Shown in pieces: positions 23,280 to 36,827 of a stretch of 64,000 bases of DNA. Positions within the stretch are counted from its first letter, which is position 1. Every line of letters begins with the position of its first letter. A program made the translations under genes and the position numbers. This DNA comes from Fragilaria radians (lineage: Eukaryota; Bacillariophyta; Fragilariophyceae; Fragilariales; Fragilariaceae), in assembly GCA_900642245.1 (NCBI GenBank), contig CAAAJI010000123.1, positions 46,064 to 110,063 on the forward strand, read 5' to 3'. The notes under the pieces are model-generated. The model was not told where the DNA came from. It was given only the letters and a program-made list of their open reading frames with translations, and did not search any database.

Positions 23280-25645
23280 ATGATCGTTGTTCTAAGCTTT
23301 CTCTTACTCTTCTACATCGCACAGGGTGAAACGGTAGGTGTCATTATGACTAATGATTTTGAAACGACTTGAGTGATGATTTATATCTTACCGCTTTCTT
23401 TTCTTGGAGTAACAGGTGCACTCTGGGGAGCGAAAAACTGCAACACTGCGAAAAATGCTTCAACCTTGCGTAATCATGATCACAGAGAAAGCTTTCCAAG
23501 ATTTTGATATCGAAGGTGTCAGCTGTGAGCTGCTTGGGAAAGACCTCCTTAATGGCAGGCCGTATCAGATAGTTCAAGTTAAGGGTCTGACAACAGCTTG
23601 GGCCATGGAAAACAAGTTGAGAAGCAGTGTAACGACACTTTTCTCAGAAAATGCTCAGATTAACGATAAAGATAACCAACTTATCATTGCACGCGGTGCA
23701 ACAATTAAGGTACGATTTTGTATTTCCGTTTCCAAAATTTGAACGAACTCGAGTTATCCTCAAAACTCCATCTGACTCATCACTGACAACAATTTAATAG
23801 TTAGGTCGCCAAACAGGGAACCCTTCTGGAGGCAAGCAGTTGTCCACCATTGGGACGAAGACAGTTTTGGTCATTCGTGTCGATGCCAAGGATTCGAGGA
23901 CAACCGCGAGTGAGGCGGAACTGGCTGATGACGTTTTTGGGACAGCAGGTGATAAGCTAAACTTAAAATCCCAATACAACGCATGCTCCTATGGAAAATT
24001 GATTTTCAATCCCATCAAGACCAATTCAATTATTGGTAATGATGGCGTTTATACAGTGAAACTTCCAAATTTTGCTGTCAATGGGATTAGTGACAGTAGC
24101 GTGTTGGCGCAAGTTGTAAATACAGCCTCAGCCAGCCTTGGGGCGAAACTTGAAACAATAGCGAGCCATGTGTTGGTGTGTCTACCACCCGGAACTCTGG
24201 GCAGCTGGATTGCATACGGATATTTTAATAGTCATTTGACTGTCTACAATGACGAATGGTGTCGATATCCCTCGGCACAAATGCATGAACTCGGTAAGGA
24301 GTATTCCAATTATTTTCTGGCTTTTGAATTTCCTCCAACTCACCAGCTTTGATAGGACATAATATGAACCTGGGTCATTCGAATGAGGGCTTAGAAGAAT
24401 ATGGTGACAAATCAGGAATGATGGTACGTCAATATTGGTGGATACTTCAGATTTAGGCCCATTTGCTTACTATTTCTACAGGGATATTCTTACTCTGAAG
24501 ATGAGAAGGTTCGTATGTGCTTCAATGGACCACATACGTGGTTTCTGAATTGGTTTCCTACTTATCACGTTGACCTGCCCATTAATAACAGAGTCGAATG
24601 GAAAGAATTTTTTGTTGGTTTTGCTGAGAAGAAAAGTGCCTCTTCTAGTGACAAGATGATAATTCGTATTCGCGGCAATTCAGATACTTACATTCATTTT
24701 AATCGAAAGATCGGAATGAATTCAGAAACTGAAGAGTATGGTGATATGGTTCTCATCTCATCAAGTGACAAAGATACGGATTTTGTAACAACATATTTGC
24801 TCGCCAAATTAACTCAAAATGGGACTCATAAACTCGGAGTAAACATCAATGGAAAGCGCGTCACCGTTTACATAACAGTTACTTCACTACAATTAGGAAC
24901 CGTACCAGCGAGAGCAGGCATCACTATCACAACAAACGACAAACCCACTCAACGACCTACGAGCACTAAGAGCAAAGCTCCCACTCCACCACCTACGTCC
25001 ATCAAAACCAAACCTCCGACCCCAGCTCCGACAATCAGAACCAGAAAGCCAACTCCATTCCCTACAGTTCCACCTGTTGCAACGCCATTTTCTTCTCCTG
25101 TGACTCCGTTATCCCCCACTGATGCGCCAGTGATATCCCCAGTTCAACCATTTGCAAATCCTGTGGCATCGACACCAACGGTAAATATTCCTTCGCCACC
25201 AATGAATAGTGCCGAATTTAGGATTAAAAGTCAATGGTCAGGAGATTATCTTACCTTAAGCAACAATACATCTGGAGCTCCCGCAATTTTATATCCTTAT
25301 TATGAAAGCTGGTGGTCACAAATTTGGCGTAGAGAACCTGTAGATGATCCTGATTTTCCTGATCATAGGCGATTGAAATGCAAATGGGATGATCGACTCT
25401 TCCTCAATGCAGTAGGAGCCGAAAATAATGCATTTGTTGTAGGATGGGAGCTCGAGCCAGATTGGTGGAGTATGCAGTGGTTATTCAAACCTGTTCAGGG
25501 TCAAATTTATCAGATTGTCAATACCTGGAGTGGGCTTTGTCTGAGTGCAATTCCTTCAGCAGACGGTTATGTGGACATTACGGTTTATGATTGTTACGCG
25601 TATTGGACGCAACAACAATGGGTCTTGGAGGGAGTTAAAGCGTAG
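23280..25645 (+). CDS. Secreted M11 (gametolysin-type) metallopeptidase with beta-trefoil-like C-terminus, five exons
   Basis: Exons are 23280-23333, 23416-23709, 23801-24293, 24356-24423 and 24482-25645, giving 690 aa. All GT-AG introns (58-91 nt) keep frame. The signal peptide (MIVVLSFLLLFYIAQG) is coded by exon 1. A propeptide-like region is followed by the catalytic domain with VLVIRVDAKDSRTTASEAEL and the zinc motif HELGHNMNLGH (278-288), a metzincin HExxHxxNxxH, plus a Met-turn SGMMGYSY. The intron after 24293 splits the codon of Gly281 inside this motif. Then come a Pro/Thr-rich stalk (about 440-525, repeated APTP/PPT units) and a Trp-rich region (about 530-690) ending in a Q-x-W-like WTQQQWVLEG, reminiscent of ricin-B-type carbohydrate-binding folds. 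Gametolysin cleaves Hyp-rich cell walls in green algae; the target here is unknown. Confidence 0.92.
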
Positions 25646-28600
25646 ATGTTGGGAGTTCAATATTCATGAAACTCAAGTTCAATCAGGAAAAAAGTCAGGA
25701 ATATGCTGCTTTCAAATCATGAGTGCGTAGGTAGGACATTATGGACAACACCCACCCTTCGTGGCGCCACGTTTTTGTCCAGCAAAGACTCCAAAGCAGC
25801 AAAAGTATAAACCCCTCTCGTTATTTTTAATTTCTTTTTTATTCTTCTTTGAATCCAAGTCATCCGTCAAGATAATTTATGTGTGTGCCCTATAGAATTC
25901 TAACTATAAAATATTAAAAATGTGACATTATCTGAAACAGAGGCTTTGTAAACATTACTCCAATAAAGACTTTGATGACCCCCAATTATTAAAAGACAAA
26001 GCAATTGCCACATGTTCTTACAGTCAAATCTACCGTCTGCAAAATGGGTAATGCGGTTACTGCAAAAGTCAAATTAAAGGTAAAATAAAGGACCGTTGCA
26101 TTGTATGCAGTGATTCATAGCTGGTGAGAAATATTCGGAGAAATCCAAGAAGAGTCAATGATACCCAACTGTCACTTATCGTGCGCTGTGAACACATATT
26201 TCCTTCTATGCCCCATGTTTCTCCATACGGTAGATTTCCCTTTGAATTGCTTTTTGCTTTTGCCATTCCATCATCTCAACGTTTTGAAAGCATGGCTAAG
26301 CTTCAAAGGTGACTAGCTTCAGTTTTGACATCAATAATTCTGTTTCACATGGGGTCGATTGAGACTGATCATGCCTTCCTGACTGCTGCTTTGTAACGAC
26401 ATATATTTGTTAACTTACTTCCTATCAATAAATCTTTGACCTTCTTTCCCATTTTTCTATTGCCATCTCTTTGTTGTCTGTTGTCTCATATTCGATGTCA
26501 GGTTTTTCGTGGTCATGATGCTTAAGTACTTTCAGTAAGTCTTTCCAACCATTTGACATCTCTGGATGTCAAACTATTTTTTAAGTGATAAACCTAATTG
26601 TTATTCACTTCTGGAAAGTTCCAGTGTTGGTGAGCTTTGGTTGTATTTCTCTTCTCCTCCTTGGCTCTTACCAGCACATTGCCTTCTGGTCTTCACCTTG
26701 GACATTTTAAAGCATGTCTTGAAGTAATATATGAAAAGAACAAGGACCAAGTAATATTGGATCTCAAGACCTAGCAAAAACAACAAGACATTGGAAATAA
26801 TCACTGGAGACTCATTAATTTGATTCTTCAGAGTGGGTAACGTATCAAGAGATGGCAGCAATGTGACAACATCCGTATTCCAAAAAAGGCCGACAACAGG
26901 GAAATATAAAACTTTCGGAACTTCAACATATACAAATGTGACTTACATGCGATCCTGGTAAATAAATGGAAGGAAGCTATACACAACTCTGATGGAAAAG
27001 GAATACTAAATGAAAGTCAATTTGGCAGTCGCAAAGCAAAGTCGTCTCAAACTCCTGTTCTCCTTAAAATATTACAACAGGATTTTTAAGAACAGTCAAA
27101 ATCAACCTATCTATGGAACATGCCAAGGCAGTAGAAACAGCCCCATGTATCTGGACAATGATATCTAGTGTCTTACTAACCATGTTGAACAAAGGAGCAA
27201 CAGGAGCAAAGTATAAAGGACAAGATAACACCACAGTTGACATATCAAGTACTTCATTTGTAGATGACGTCAATTCACATCATTCTGGCAACAGGGAATC
27301 ACACAACCTCTTCACAAACATGCAACATGCATATTTTTAAATGGATTAATTACCCAAGGAACACAAAAAACGAAATCACCAAGTTCTTACTGCAATTGCA
27401 TCAGTCTTCCTGCAATACCATCATCTTGAAGGGAGGTAGTAAAGGTTTTAATATTTGCGATTCCTTGCTTGGTATATGGGTCATGAGAACCTATACCTCC
27501 CCAACTCTTACATCCGTATACAAGGTCACAATCCATTCTTAACTTCCTGTATCTACCCTCAAGATGAGAGCAAGTACAAATTGCAAGGAATCAATCACTG
27601 TCAACTATATCTTAACGTGATCAGCATAGCAGATATTGCCGACAAATCAGGAATGCGAGTCAACTCAATGGTCCTAAATCCTAAAGAAATACCCCAGAAT
27701 ATAAATGATTACAGCATAATTCATCAAAAGAAACCAGGAGGGACATAATGGTTCATATGGTCAAACTTTATCAGGTCACTCCTACGATCCAGGCAGTCCA
27801 CGCTAAAGATTCCTGTAGGCTCATGGGTAGAAAGTTCACAGATATCAGAAAGAAATTCGGATAATGTAGGACATTGGACAAATTATATTGGGTACAGAAA
27901 GATAACATAGTTGTGTACCACATAACAAAACAGTTTGGTAAAGAGTGGATCTCTCAAACATGCAACGATACTGAAAACATACTAGATCATGCATTACCTG
28001 CACTATCATTGTACTTTGGATGGATGTATACTTCATAAAACATAGCCTCAGTAGTCCATGCTGAAGGCAAGAACAAAACTGGAATTGGCAGAATAGAAAT
28101 AGAAGGAGAAAGTGTGTGCACTGATATTAGTAAATCGATGCGGCATACAATTCAGAAGCGGATGATTCAATCACATTATCAAGGAAAATTTGGAGAATCC
28201 TACTCCCACATACGTCGGGATGTCTTTCAGTCAGCAATTCAGAAAAGTAACTTTACACCTTCAATTTTAAAAATGGTTGATAATATTTGTCCTTTCACAA
28301 CTATAAATGGTAAAGTTGAAGAAAACTATTCACTCTCTGTGTTCATGCTGCAATCAAGCTCCTGAAGATATTCGTCACGTACTAATTTATCAGGATAGGA
28401 AAAATCTGTCAAGATCTCGATTCATTCAAGAAATACAACAATTTCTAAAAATAGCAGAATAGGAAACCAATCATACGCTGATACATCAGATATTCGATTC
28501 CATCGAGTACAAAAAAGAAAGTTTTACCATAAGCACTAGCTTTGTACATCATAACCAGCTCGGATGGGATATGGTGGTACAAGGATTTTTAGCATCTGAA

Positions 28601-29563
28601 TGGGAAGCTATTGCTAAAGTTTTGAAGCCAAAAAGTAAATGGAGGGACACGCTTAGTCTATTGATCACGGTCACATGGAAAATATGGAGAGAAATGTGGA
28701 CTTATTGCAACAATTCTATTGAACCATTATCCCGTTACACTGAACAAGTTCAAAACAACACCAACATCCTAAATTTACAGATTACATAAAGCTTACGAGC
28801 GATTTTCCCTGAAAGCCTTCAAAAAATACTTGCCCCCACATTCGAAGATCACTGCTTGCAACCTCAGCATGAGGTTACTGAATGGATCAAAATGCATCTT
28901 GAAATATTTCAGAGAACAGTTAATGATCATGACAATGGGCTATGGCAGCAAGTTAAAGAACACTGGACCCAAATAAGTCTAGTGAATACATAATAGGTTC
29001 TAGATTAGGACCTGTGTGAGTTCAAGCTAAACTCCACGGTAGGTGGGATTAGGGAAGTATAGGATAGCAGGTTAAAAATAGATCAACTTTTTAACCTCAT
29101 AGCGTTGCAAAAATCCTTTTGGGCTTACCATTTTGTTGTGATAATTCTGATGCAGCAAATCCGAGGAATCTTTCTTCTACCCAATTTCCGTATCTTCTGA
29201 CTCAGAGTCAATATCTCTCTAGTATCATTTTCTGACCTTACTTTTCGCTTTGGGCTACTAATAATAATACAACTTTTTTAGATGTTTCCCTTCCATAGTT
29301 CAAAGATAGAATGCCACTTTATGGAGGAGAATTGTTTTTGTGCCACCATCTGACCACAGGATCCCTAACTCTATATGTTCTCAAACAACAATCTAGGATT
29401 TTTTCTGATATTGACGGTTGACGGCTGACGATAGCCACACATTTGTTTACTATTCAAGCAACAAGTGTCTTATTCGAATGAAAGTCAGACGTAATTTGAG
29501 AACAACAACAATTGAAACACAAGTCACTATTATCTAGAATTGAATTTGATTGTTGGAGCCAAA
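25646..29563. other. Intergenic region dominated by a dead retroelement
   Basis: 25646-26880 shows no recognisable gene. 26880-28992 is the decayed reverse transcriptase described separately. 28993-29563 is the presumed promoter and 5' leader of the valyl-tRNA synthetase gene. Confidence 0.55.
26880..28992 (+). mobile_element. Decayed non-LTR-like reverse transcriptase element
   Basis: Several open fragments share one orientation. At about 26970-27087 the frame reads ILNESQFGSRKAKSSQTPVL, matching the RT block QFG-x-R-x-x-x-S-x-x-x-P. At 27257-27268 FVDD is the catalytic motif-C box. A Cys/His-bearing stretch near 28280-28400 is followed by HVL-x-YQDRKNLSRSRF, recalling the zinc-binding C-terminus of such proteins. 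28571-28992 is one frame broken by a single stop (at 28787), with Trp-rich WDMVV, WKIWREMW and WTQISLVNT. Many stops and shifts mean it is inactive. No terminal repeats, so a non-LTR type is inferred; I cannot place the clade. Confidence 0.65.
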
Positions 29564-32500
29564 ATGTCAGAGGAGAGTCAGGCAATGGAAATCGAAGCTA
29601 TGGATAGCTCTACATTAATATCAAGCGAAGGAAAGCCTTTGTCAAAAAGCCAACTGAAAAAGCTTGCTAAAGGAAAAGGAGTAAGTGAATCTTCTCAACG
29701 AATCTCAAAGCACATATGTCCTTACTGATAATAACTTTGTGTTGACAGGGAAAGGAAAAGAAAGATAAGCCACAATGGGGAGATGGTAACTCTGCAAAAA
29801 AGAAGGAAGTTAAATTGGTGCCTATTGCTCCTGAGTTCGTAAATACGACTCCAAAGGGTCAGAAAAAGGACATGTCAACACCCATGGCAGATGCGTATCA
29901 TCCCAAGGCGGTTGAAGCAGCATGGCAAGATTGGTGGGAACAGTGTGGATTCTACAAGGGAGACCCACAAAAGGCTATCGGAAAGTCCAGAGACGAAAAA
30001 TTTGTCATGGTCATTCCACCTCCTAATGTTACAGGATCTCTTCATTTGGGTCATGCATTGACAGCTGCAGTTGAAGATACTTTGACTCGATGGCATCGCA
30101 TGAAAGGCCATGCGACTCTCTATGTTCCAGGTATGTTAACGTTTGACAAGATCATCTTTGTTTTACATATTTTTCAATTTACGCATGAGATATCTGGGCA
30201 GCAAAATTGTGGCCGGGTCATCGCTCAACAGTGCACTATTTCGCAATCATCTCATGCTAAAGCAAACAAAGCATTTCAATGCGAGTACCTCGCACAAGGA
30301 ATTTTCTAGTCTTTCTTTCGATTATTACTTGTTATGGTACTAACATAGTTTAACCTATTATCATTTCCTTTTCATTTACCAGGAACGGATCATGCTGGTA
30401 TTGCTACACAGTCTGTAGTTGAGAAAATGCTCATGAAGAGTGAGGGTAAGAATCGTCATGATCTTGGTAGGAAAGAGTTTGTGAACAAAGTTTGGGAATG
30501 GAAACAAGAATACGGTAATCGCATCACAAATCAACTTCGATGTCTTGGTAGTAGTGTCGATTGGTCTAGAGAACGATTTACGATGGATGAAATGCTGAGT
30601 AAAGCTGTTGTAGAAGCTTTCAATCGTTTCCATGAAAAGGGACTTTTATATCGAGCAAACCGACTGGGGAATTGGTCCTGTGCTTTGAAATCCGCCATTT
30701 CTGACATTGAAGTTGATTATCTCGAACTTGAAGGCCGTACTTTTTTGGAAGTCAAAACTCATAAGGGAAATCCAAACGATCCCAAGGGACGTTATGAGTT
30801 TGGAACTCTCACCAGCTTTGCATATCCAATTGAAGATTCTGATGAAACCATTATCGTTGCGACCACTCGTCTCGAGACAATGTTGGGTGATACTGCGGTT
30901 GCTATTCATCCCGAGGATCCTAGGTATGCTCATCTTCATGGTAAATATGTCGTGCATCCTTTTCACGGTCGTAAAATTCCAATCGTCTTGGACGCAACAT
31001 TGGTTGATATGACGTTTGGTACAGGTGCCGTTAAGATTACTCCGGCTCACGATCCAAATGATTATGAATGTGGAATGCGACATCAACTGGATTTCATAAC
31101 AATATTTGATCAAAATGGTGCCATTAACCACAATGGAGGACGTTTTGAAGGAATGATGCGATACGATGCTCGTATTGCTGTCGAGGAAGCATTGAAAGAG
31201 CTGGTAAGGAAACCTCGCTTTGCATGACCCACTTTACTATTTGCATCCCGAATACTTTATCCTAAATTTCTTTGCTTCCTATAGGGACTCTATGTCGGAA
31301 AGGAACCTAATAAGATGCGTCTTGGTATTTGCTCTCGTTCGGGTGATATTTTGGAGCCCATGATTACTCCACAGTGGTATGTTAACTGTGAAGGCATGGC
31401 GAAGCGCTCTACAGATGCCGTTAGAAATGGAGAATTGACGATACTTCCTAAGGATCAAGAGAAAACATGGTTCCATTGGTTAGATAACATCCGCGATTGG
31501 TGCATTAGTAGGCAGTTGTGGTGGGGTCATCAAATTCCAGCTTGGTTTGCAACAAAAAAGGGCGAAGAAGGAATCAGTAAAAATGACATGACGTACAACC
31601 ATCGTTGGATCGTGGCAAGAAATGAAGAGCAAGCCATGGAGAAAGCTGCAAGAGCGCTTGATTGTAACCAAGATGAAGTAGAACTGGAGCAAGATGAGGA
31701 CGTCTTAGACACTTGGTTTTCTTCCGGGCTCTTTCCATTTTCTGTTTTTGGATGGCCAGATGAAACGGAAGACTTCAAAGCATTTTATCCCACCTCTTTA
31801 TTGGAAACTGGGTCTGATATTCTATTTTTCTGGGTCGCAAGAATGGTTATGATGGGGCTCGAATTGACTGACCAGTTGCCTTTTCATACCGTTTACCTTC
31901 ACGCTATGGTTCGAGATAAGGATGGCAGGAAAATGTCCAAGTCACTAGGAAATGTGATAGACCCTTTGGAAGTAATCAATGGAATCGAATTAACATCCTT
32001 GTTAGAAAAGCTCGACAATGGTAACTTGCCAGAGAAAGAAGTTGCGAAAGCAAAGAAGGATCAAACTGCTGACTTCCCCGAGGGTATTCCTGAATGTGGA
32101 TCGGATGCTCTACGTTTTGGCCTTTTAGCGTATACAGTTCAAGGTCGTGATATTAATCTTGACATCAAACGTGTTGTTGGGTATAGGCAATTCTGCAATA
32201 AGCTATGGAATGCAACTCGATTTGGACTCCAATTTCTCTCAGACTTTGAGCCCACCTCTACGCTTCTTGATGATGTAATGGCAAGCGGCAAGATGGCGAT
32301 TAGAGACAAATACATGATATCAAGACTAATGAATGGAATTGAAGCAGTGAACTTAAATTTCTCTTCATACAGTTTTGGTGATGCGCAACAGGTCTCTTAC
32401 GTTCTTTGGTTAAATGAGCTCTGTGCTGTTTATCTTGAACTCGTCAAGCCCATCATGTATGATAAGAGCGAAGAAAATAAGGATTCCAAATGGGCTGCTC

Positions 32501-33189
32501 AATCAACTCTTTGGGTCACTCTGGAAAGTGGTCTCCGATTGTTGCATCCCATGATGCCATTTGTTACTGAAGAGCTATGGCAACGTCTTCCAGGGAGAGG
32601 GACACTTGGACCTTCTGAACAAGAATCAATAATGCTTGAATCATATCCAGAATGTATACAAGAATATAAGGACAAGGATTCTGAGATTTCTATGGATTAC
32701 ACCATGAAAGTTATTAATGCATGTCGATCCCTTCGATCAAGTTACAACATAGCAAACAAGGTTCTGACTCTCTTTTACATCAAGATTTCTGGTGAAGGTG
32801 AATCTGCAATTAGAAACCAAATCGATGATATAAAAACACTTGGTAAGGGATCTAGAGTTGAGGTAAATCCAGAAGAAACGTCCATCCCATCAAGCGTTGG
32901 TCTGGTTGTGATTGATGATCAAACAACTGTCATGATGGATTTAACCGGACTTGTTGATTTTGACGCTGAGATTAAGAAGCTGGAAAAGAGTCTCAAGCAA
33001 ACTTTGCCCGCTCTGATTACTCTTGAAAAGAAAATATCTGCTCCTGGCTATGAAGAGAATGTAAAGGAAGATTTAAAGCTTCAGAATGTCGAGAAGTTTG
33101 AAAGCCTCAAGAAGAAAGTTGCAGATATCGAAAGTGCTATTGAAAACTACAAGAGTTTATCTGCGTTAGAGAATCAAGAAAAGGAATAA
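29564..33189 (+). CDS. VARS: Valyl-tRNA synthetase, four exons
   Basis: Exons are 29564-29680, 29749-30130, 30383-31203 and 31285-33189, giving 1074 aa. Introns (68, 252, 81 nt) have GT-AG ends and phases 0, 1 and 0. The ATG at 29564 opens a Lys-rich eukaryotic N-terminal extension. Class I signatures are HLGH (138-141, in PPPNVTGSLHLGHAL) and KMSKS (656-660). Between them lies the CP1 editing domain with ATTRLETMLGDTAVAIHPED and FGTGAVKITPAHDPNDYE, used to hydrolyse mischarged Thr-tRNAVal. The anticodon-binding domain and the C-terminal ValRS coiled-coil arm (about 975-1070) are present. The length fits cytosolic ValRS. No obvious targeting peptide, so mitochondrial or plastid supply must come from another gene or alternative starts. 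The second intron is the longest and lies in the PGTDHAG segment. Confidence 0.97.
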
Positions 33190-34199
33190 AATATTGTTAT
33201 GCCACATTATAATGTTGCCTGGGATATCTAGTGAATAAGTTTCTTCTTTTTCATAAACGATATCAATTCTCCGTAAGAGTCATCAATACAGTTTATTTCA
33301 GCTGCCCTTGGAGAAAAATACGAATAGCGGGCGAATGAAGCAATATTTTTCAAGATTTAAATTAGTATACAGTGTTTGATAATGAAATTTACAGCCATGA
33401 GTTATTTACCTTCTGATTACATTTCACAGAGTATTCCACCTCTCTTGAAGTTGCTTGAATACTTATCTGGCTTAATACAGATATTCCAAAAGCCATTTAT
33501 GGATGTGTAACACATAAAAAGGGGATGTGATGACTTCCTTCAATCTCAGTTTTATGGACTTTGCCCCATTTTCTAACTTCATATCTAGAGCAGAGACAGT
33601 GCGTGTTACATTGAGACTTTCATCCCATACACATTTCTGCAACTGAATTTTGTTTCTAATTTTTTTCAGTTAGCAACTAAACAAAAGAATTTAATATCTG
33701 CCTTTTTATAATAACCACATTTGACAAATTCCAAATGCAAATTTAAAGAAAAAGAACGCAAGTTTCATAATTCAAGTTAAACAGAACGTAATATCTACGT
33801 TTACTTGGAAAAACGCATAGTACTTCTAAATCCAGTGAAAACTTTTTGTTTAAATTCTAAAAAAATTAAATACATAACAAAGTATTATTATCATTTTTTC
33901 TATATCCACTAGTACTAGCCCGATTGTACTTCTCAAGTGAAGGTACACAAATACTATTTTTAGCCTTTCAATATCTCAAGCCTGACAAATGCTGCTAATT
34001 GAAAAAAATATGTTTCATTGACATTTCCTTGATGACTTAAGCAATACAATTTACCAATACTCCAGGAATCATTAATTGTATTGACTTGCTGGAATATTCT
34101 GAACAAGTTTGAAACTGCTAATACCAAAGCATTTGGATCTAAAGAACAAAAATGTCGAAACCCTTTGACGTTAACAAGATTTTTCCGGCAATTACGAGA

Positions 34200-35380
34200 T
34201 TCAGTTCAATTTGGTACATCAATTCTTGAACAGAGTACCATCCATGCACTTAGAAAGCTCACGTACAACATTTGCAATATCTGGTCTTGAATATTTAATG
34301 AGGTAGAGGAGCATTCCCTCTCCAGAACGGTATCTTGACTGCGTATCCAGTTCCATGGTTTCAACTACGTCATTTGATGTCACAACTTTAAACCTGGGTG
34401 TCCCAGGGTAGCATAATTGCTGAGATTGTTAACTTCTTCTCCAAACGTATCTTCCAATCCTTTCAATAAACGTGATTACATTACTATTACTTCCGCATTC
34501 TCTTGATTCATCATCACATTGCAGCTCAAATAACCAGTCAAGAACTCTTCAACGTTTAGACCAAAACCTTATCCTTTGAGTTCCTTGATTACCTTTCCAA
34601 TATCTTCGTCACATTCAATCACCATGCAATCATCCGAATATATTCCAATCAAAACTATTCATTTTTCGTAAAATTTGTGAATAAACTTGGATCAACGGAG
34701 TTTTCTATAAAGCCACGTTCCTTTAACGTCAAACCTAATTTCTTGTTGAACTCCTGAGCACTTTGAACAAGCCCTTAAATCGTGTTCTTCAAAGAAAGGT
34801 ACTTTGTTTGCTTATCACCTTCTAAGCCAAATGCATGTAGATCTTCTCTTCAAGCTCATCATGCAGGAAATCCGTTTCAATGTCAACAACTTTCCCATTT
34901 GAAATTCCAAACCAACATTATAATTCACAAATTTCGAAGCGTTACATCATTCATAACTGGCGCAAAACTCTCTTGAAAGTCAATTCCAGGGACTTGGCTT
35001 TACCCACATGCAACAGGTTGTGCCAGAAATATTCCATTCCGTTTAATTTAGAACATCCATTTATTTTTCACACATACATGATTACTAGGCAACTCTGATT
35101 TCTCCATTTTCTTGTAGACACCTCTACCCTCCACTTCCTTCAATTCTTTCTGAACAGCCTCCCTCTTTGGATTGTTGTATGCATCATCAAAAGAATCAGG
35201 CTCTTTCGGTTTCCCCGTCACATATAAAGCGAGATTGACTCTATCAAGGACCAACTCCCGTCCTGGTTGATTATTCTTCACAAATCTCTCTGGATCAGGG
35301 TTATAACTTGGATACTTCCCTCTTTGCTTTGTCCAACTTCTTCTTTTTAACTCCATCAACTTCATTATGTACTTTGGCAT
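34200..35380 (-). pseudogene. Copia reverse transcriptase remnant
   Basis: An open piece at 35380-35048 has DDAYNNPKREAVQKELKEVE and HVCVKNKWMF, the start of the copia RT. Further down the minus strand, with many stops, are NKKLGLTLKERGFIENSVDP and EGMLLYLIKYSRPDIANVVR. The catalytic YVDD region is degenerate. Not functional. Confidence 0.75.
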
Positions 35381-35997
35381 CCTTCTGTATCGTCTGAATC
35401 ATCAAGCCAAATTGCATCTCTTGATTTGATGATTCGCTCATTATTTGGGTTCAGAAATCTGTAGACGTCTGATGCATAGTCTATACCATATCCAACAAAC
35501 ATACAAGTGGTCTCTATGTCTGCCAACTTTGATTGATTCTTGTCTTTTGTTGTGATGACACACATCTCTCTAATTTTTTTGAGTTTTGCTGGCTTCTTCG
35601 AAAGCTCATTAAACATTAAATTATTAGCATCCTTTTTGCCTTTTTTTCCACAATTAAGTTCTCATAAAATGTAGCAGTGGAGGCACATTCAGCCCATAGT
35701 ACTTCACAAAAATCTCCTTCTACTCCTGCACCATTAAGCATTGCTCTGATTCTTCCGTACAGCATCTGAAACTTTTGTTCCACTTTACCATTTCTTTGTG
35801 GAGTTCGAGGTCCACTGTATTCAAACTTGACGCATAATTTTTCGTGCTTGCATGCCTTCTCCAGCGCATAATTTTCACCAGCATCATCTTTACAAAAACG
35901 TTATCTTTTCTCTAATCTTGAATCAAACCAATAACATAACTTGATAGTTCATCCTTACTTTTCAAGAAATAGCTCCAGCAATATCCGGAGAAATCAT

Positions 35998-36279
35998 CTA
36001 TAACAAGACCCCAACATTTGCTCCTCCAAAGCGCTTACCTTTATTGGAGCTAATGTCAACATGTAAACGAACATCAGGGGTGTCACTACCTCCCTTCCAA
36101 TTCTTATTCACATTTTTCTGTCTGGCCTTACCAATTGCGCAAGGCTCACAAACTTCAAACTTTCCAATGACTTTATATCCTAAGGTCTTCCCATTTAATC
36201 TAGCACTGGCTTCACCACAATGTCCAAGGATTTCACGAAGATTGTTGATATCAATCATCTGACCCTTTTCCAATCTCAT
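35998..36279 (-). pseudogene. Copia GAG-pre-integrase / integrase N-terminal remnant
   Basis: 93-codon fragment with the H-x-x-x-A-x-L style zinc-binding start of the copia pre-integrase region (REILGHCGEASARLNGK) and the C-x-x-C pair CEPCAIGKARQKN. It then runs to LHVDISS, where the first catalytic Asp of the integrase core would sit. The remaining core is lost to stops. Confidence 0.7.
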
Positions 36280-36827
36280 AGCTCAGGTTCCATTATTGTT
36301 CAAGATTGCGGTTATTTTAATCCCAGGTATGCATCCATCCTTTGTTTTTTTTCAAGGTGTCAAAATTTAGGATCACATCATTCTTTGTCAGCGTGATGAT
36401 TTCGTCAATATTACCAATCTTGGAACCTCCTTTCAATGCTTTACAAATGCTAACAAGACAATCCATAGGTCAGGAAAATATTTTACTCCTTTAAGTACAA
36501 TAGGCATATTTTCACCTTTATCCTGCTCCACATAACATTGTAATTTTTCAACCTTTTCTGCTATAATTGCATCACCATTCCCCACTGTTATCTCCTCAGA
36601 AATTATCTTATAGTCAAATAAACCTTTCACCTCATCTAGTAATAACTTGACGCGCCGCAATCGCAGATCCACATATCCTTGTCAAGATGCTTATTATTTT
36701 TAATCAACGTGAAAGCCTCATTTCTCATTGTGGTTGCAACATCATTTCTCAATCCCGAAAAATTATTTTCGCCTTGACTCTGATTTTTCCTTATTAATTT
36801 AAAGCAATTAGCTTTAATGTGTCCAGG

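Noticed and set aside
30131..30309. Read-through of the ValRS second exon into about 60 extra codons
   Set aside because: GTATGT donor at 30131 and an AG acceptor at 30382 join PG to TDHAG exactly as the family requires, so the read-through is intron sequence.
34081..34290. 69-codon plus-strand frame
   Set aside because: Antisense to the copia RT remnant.
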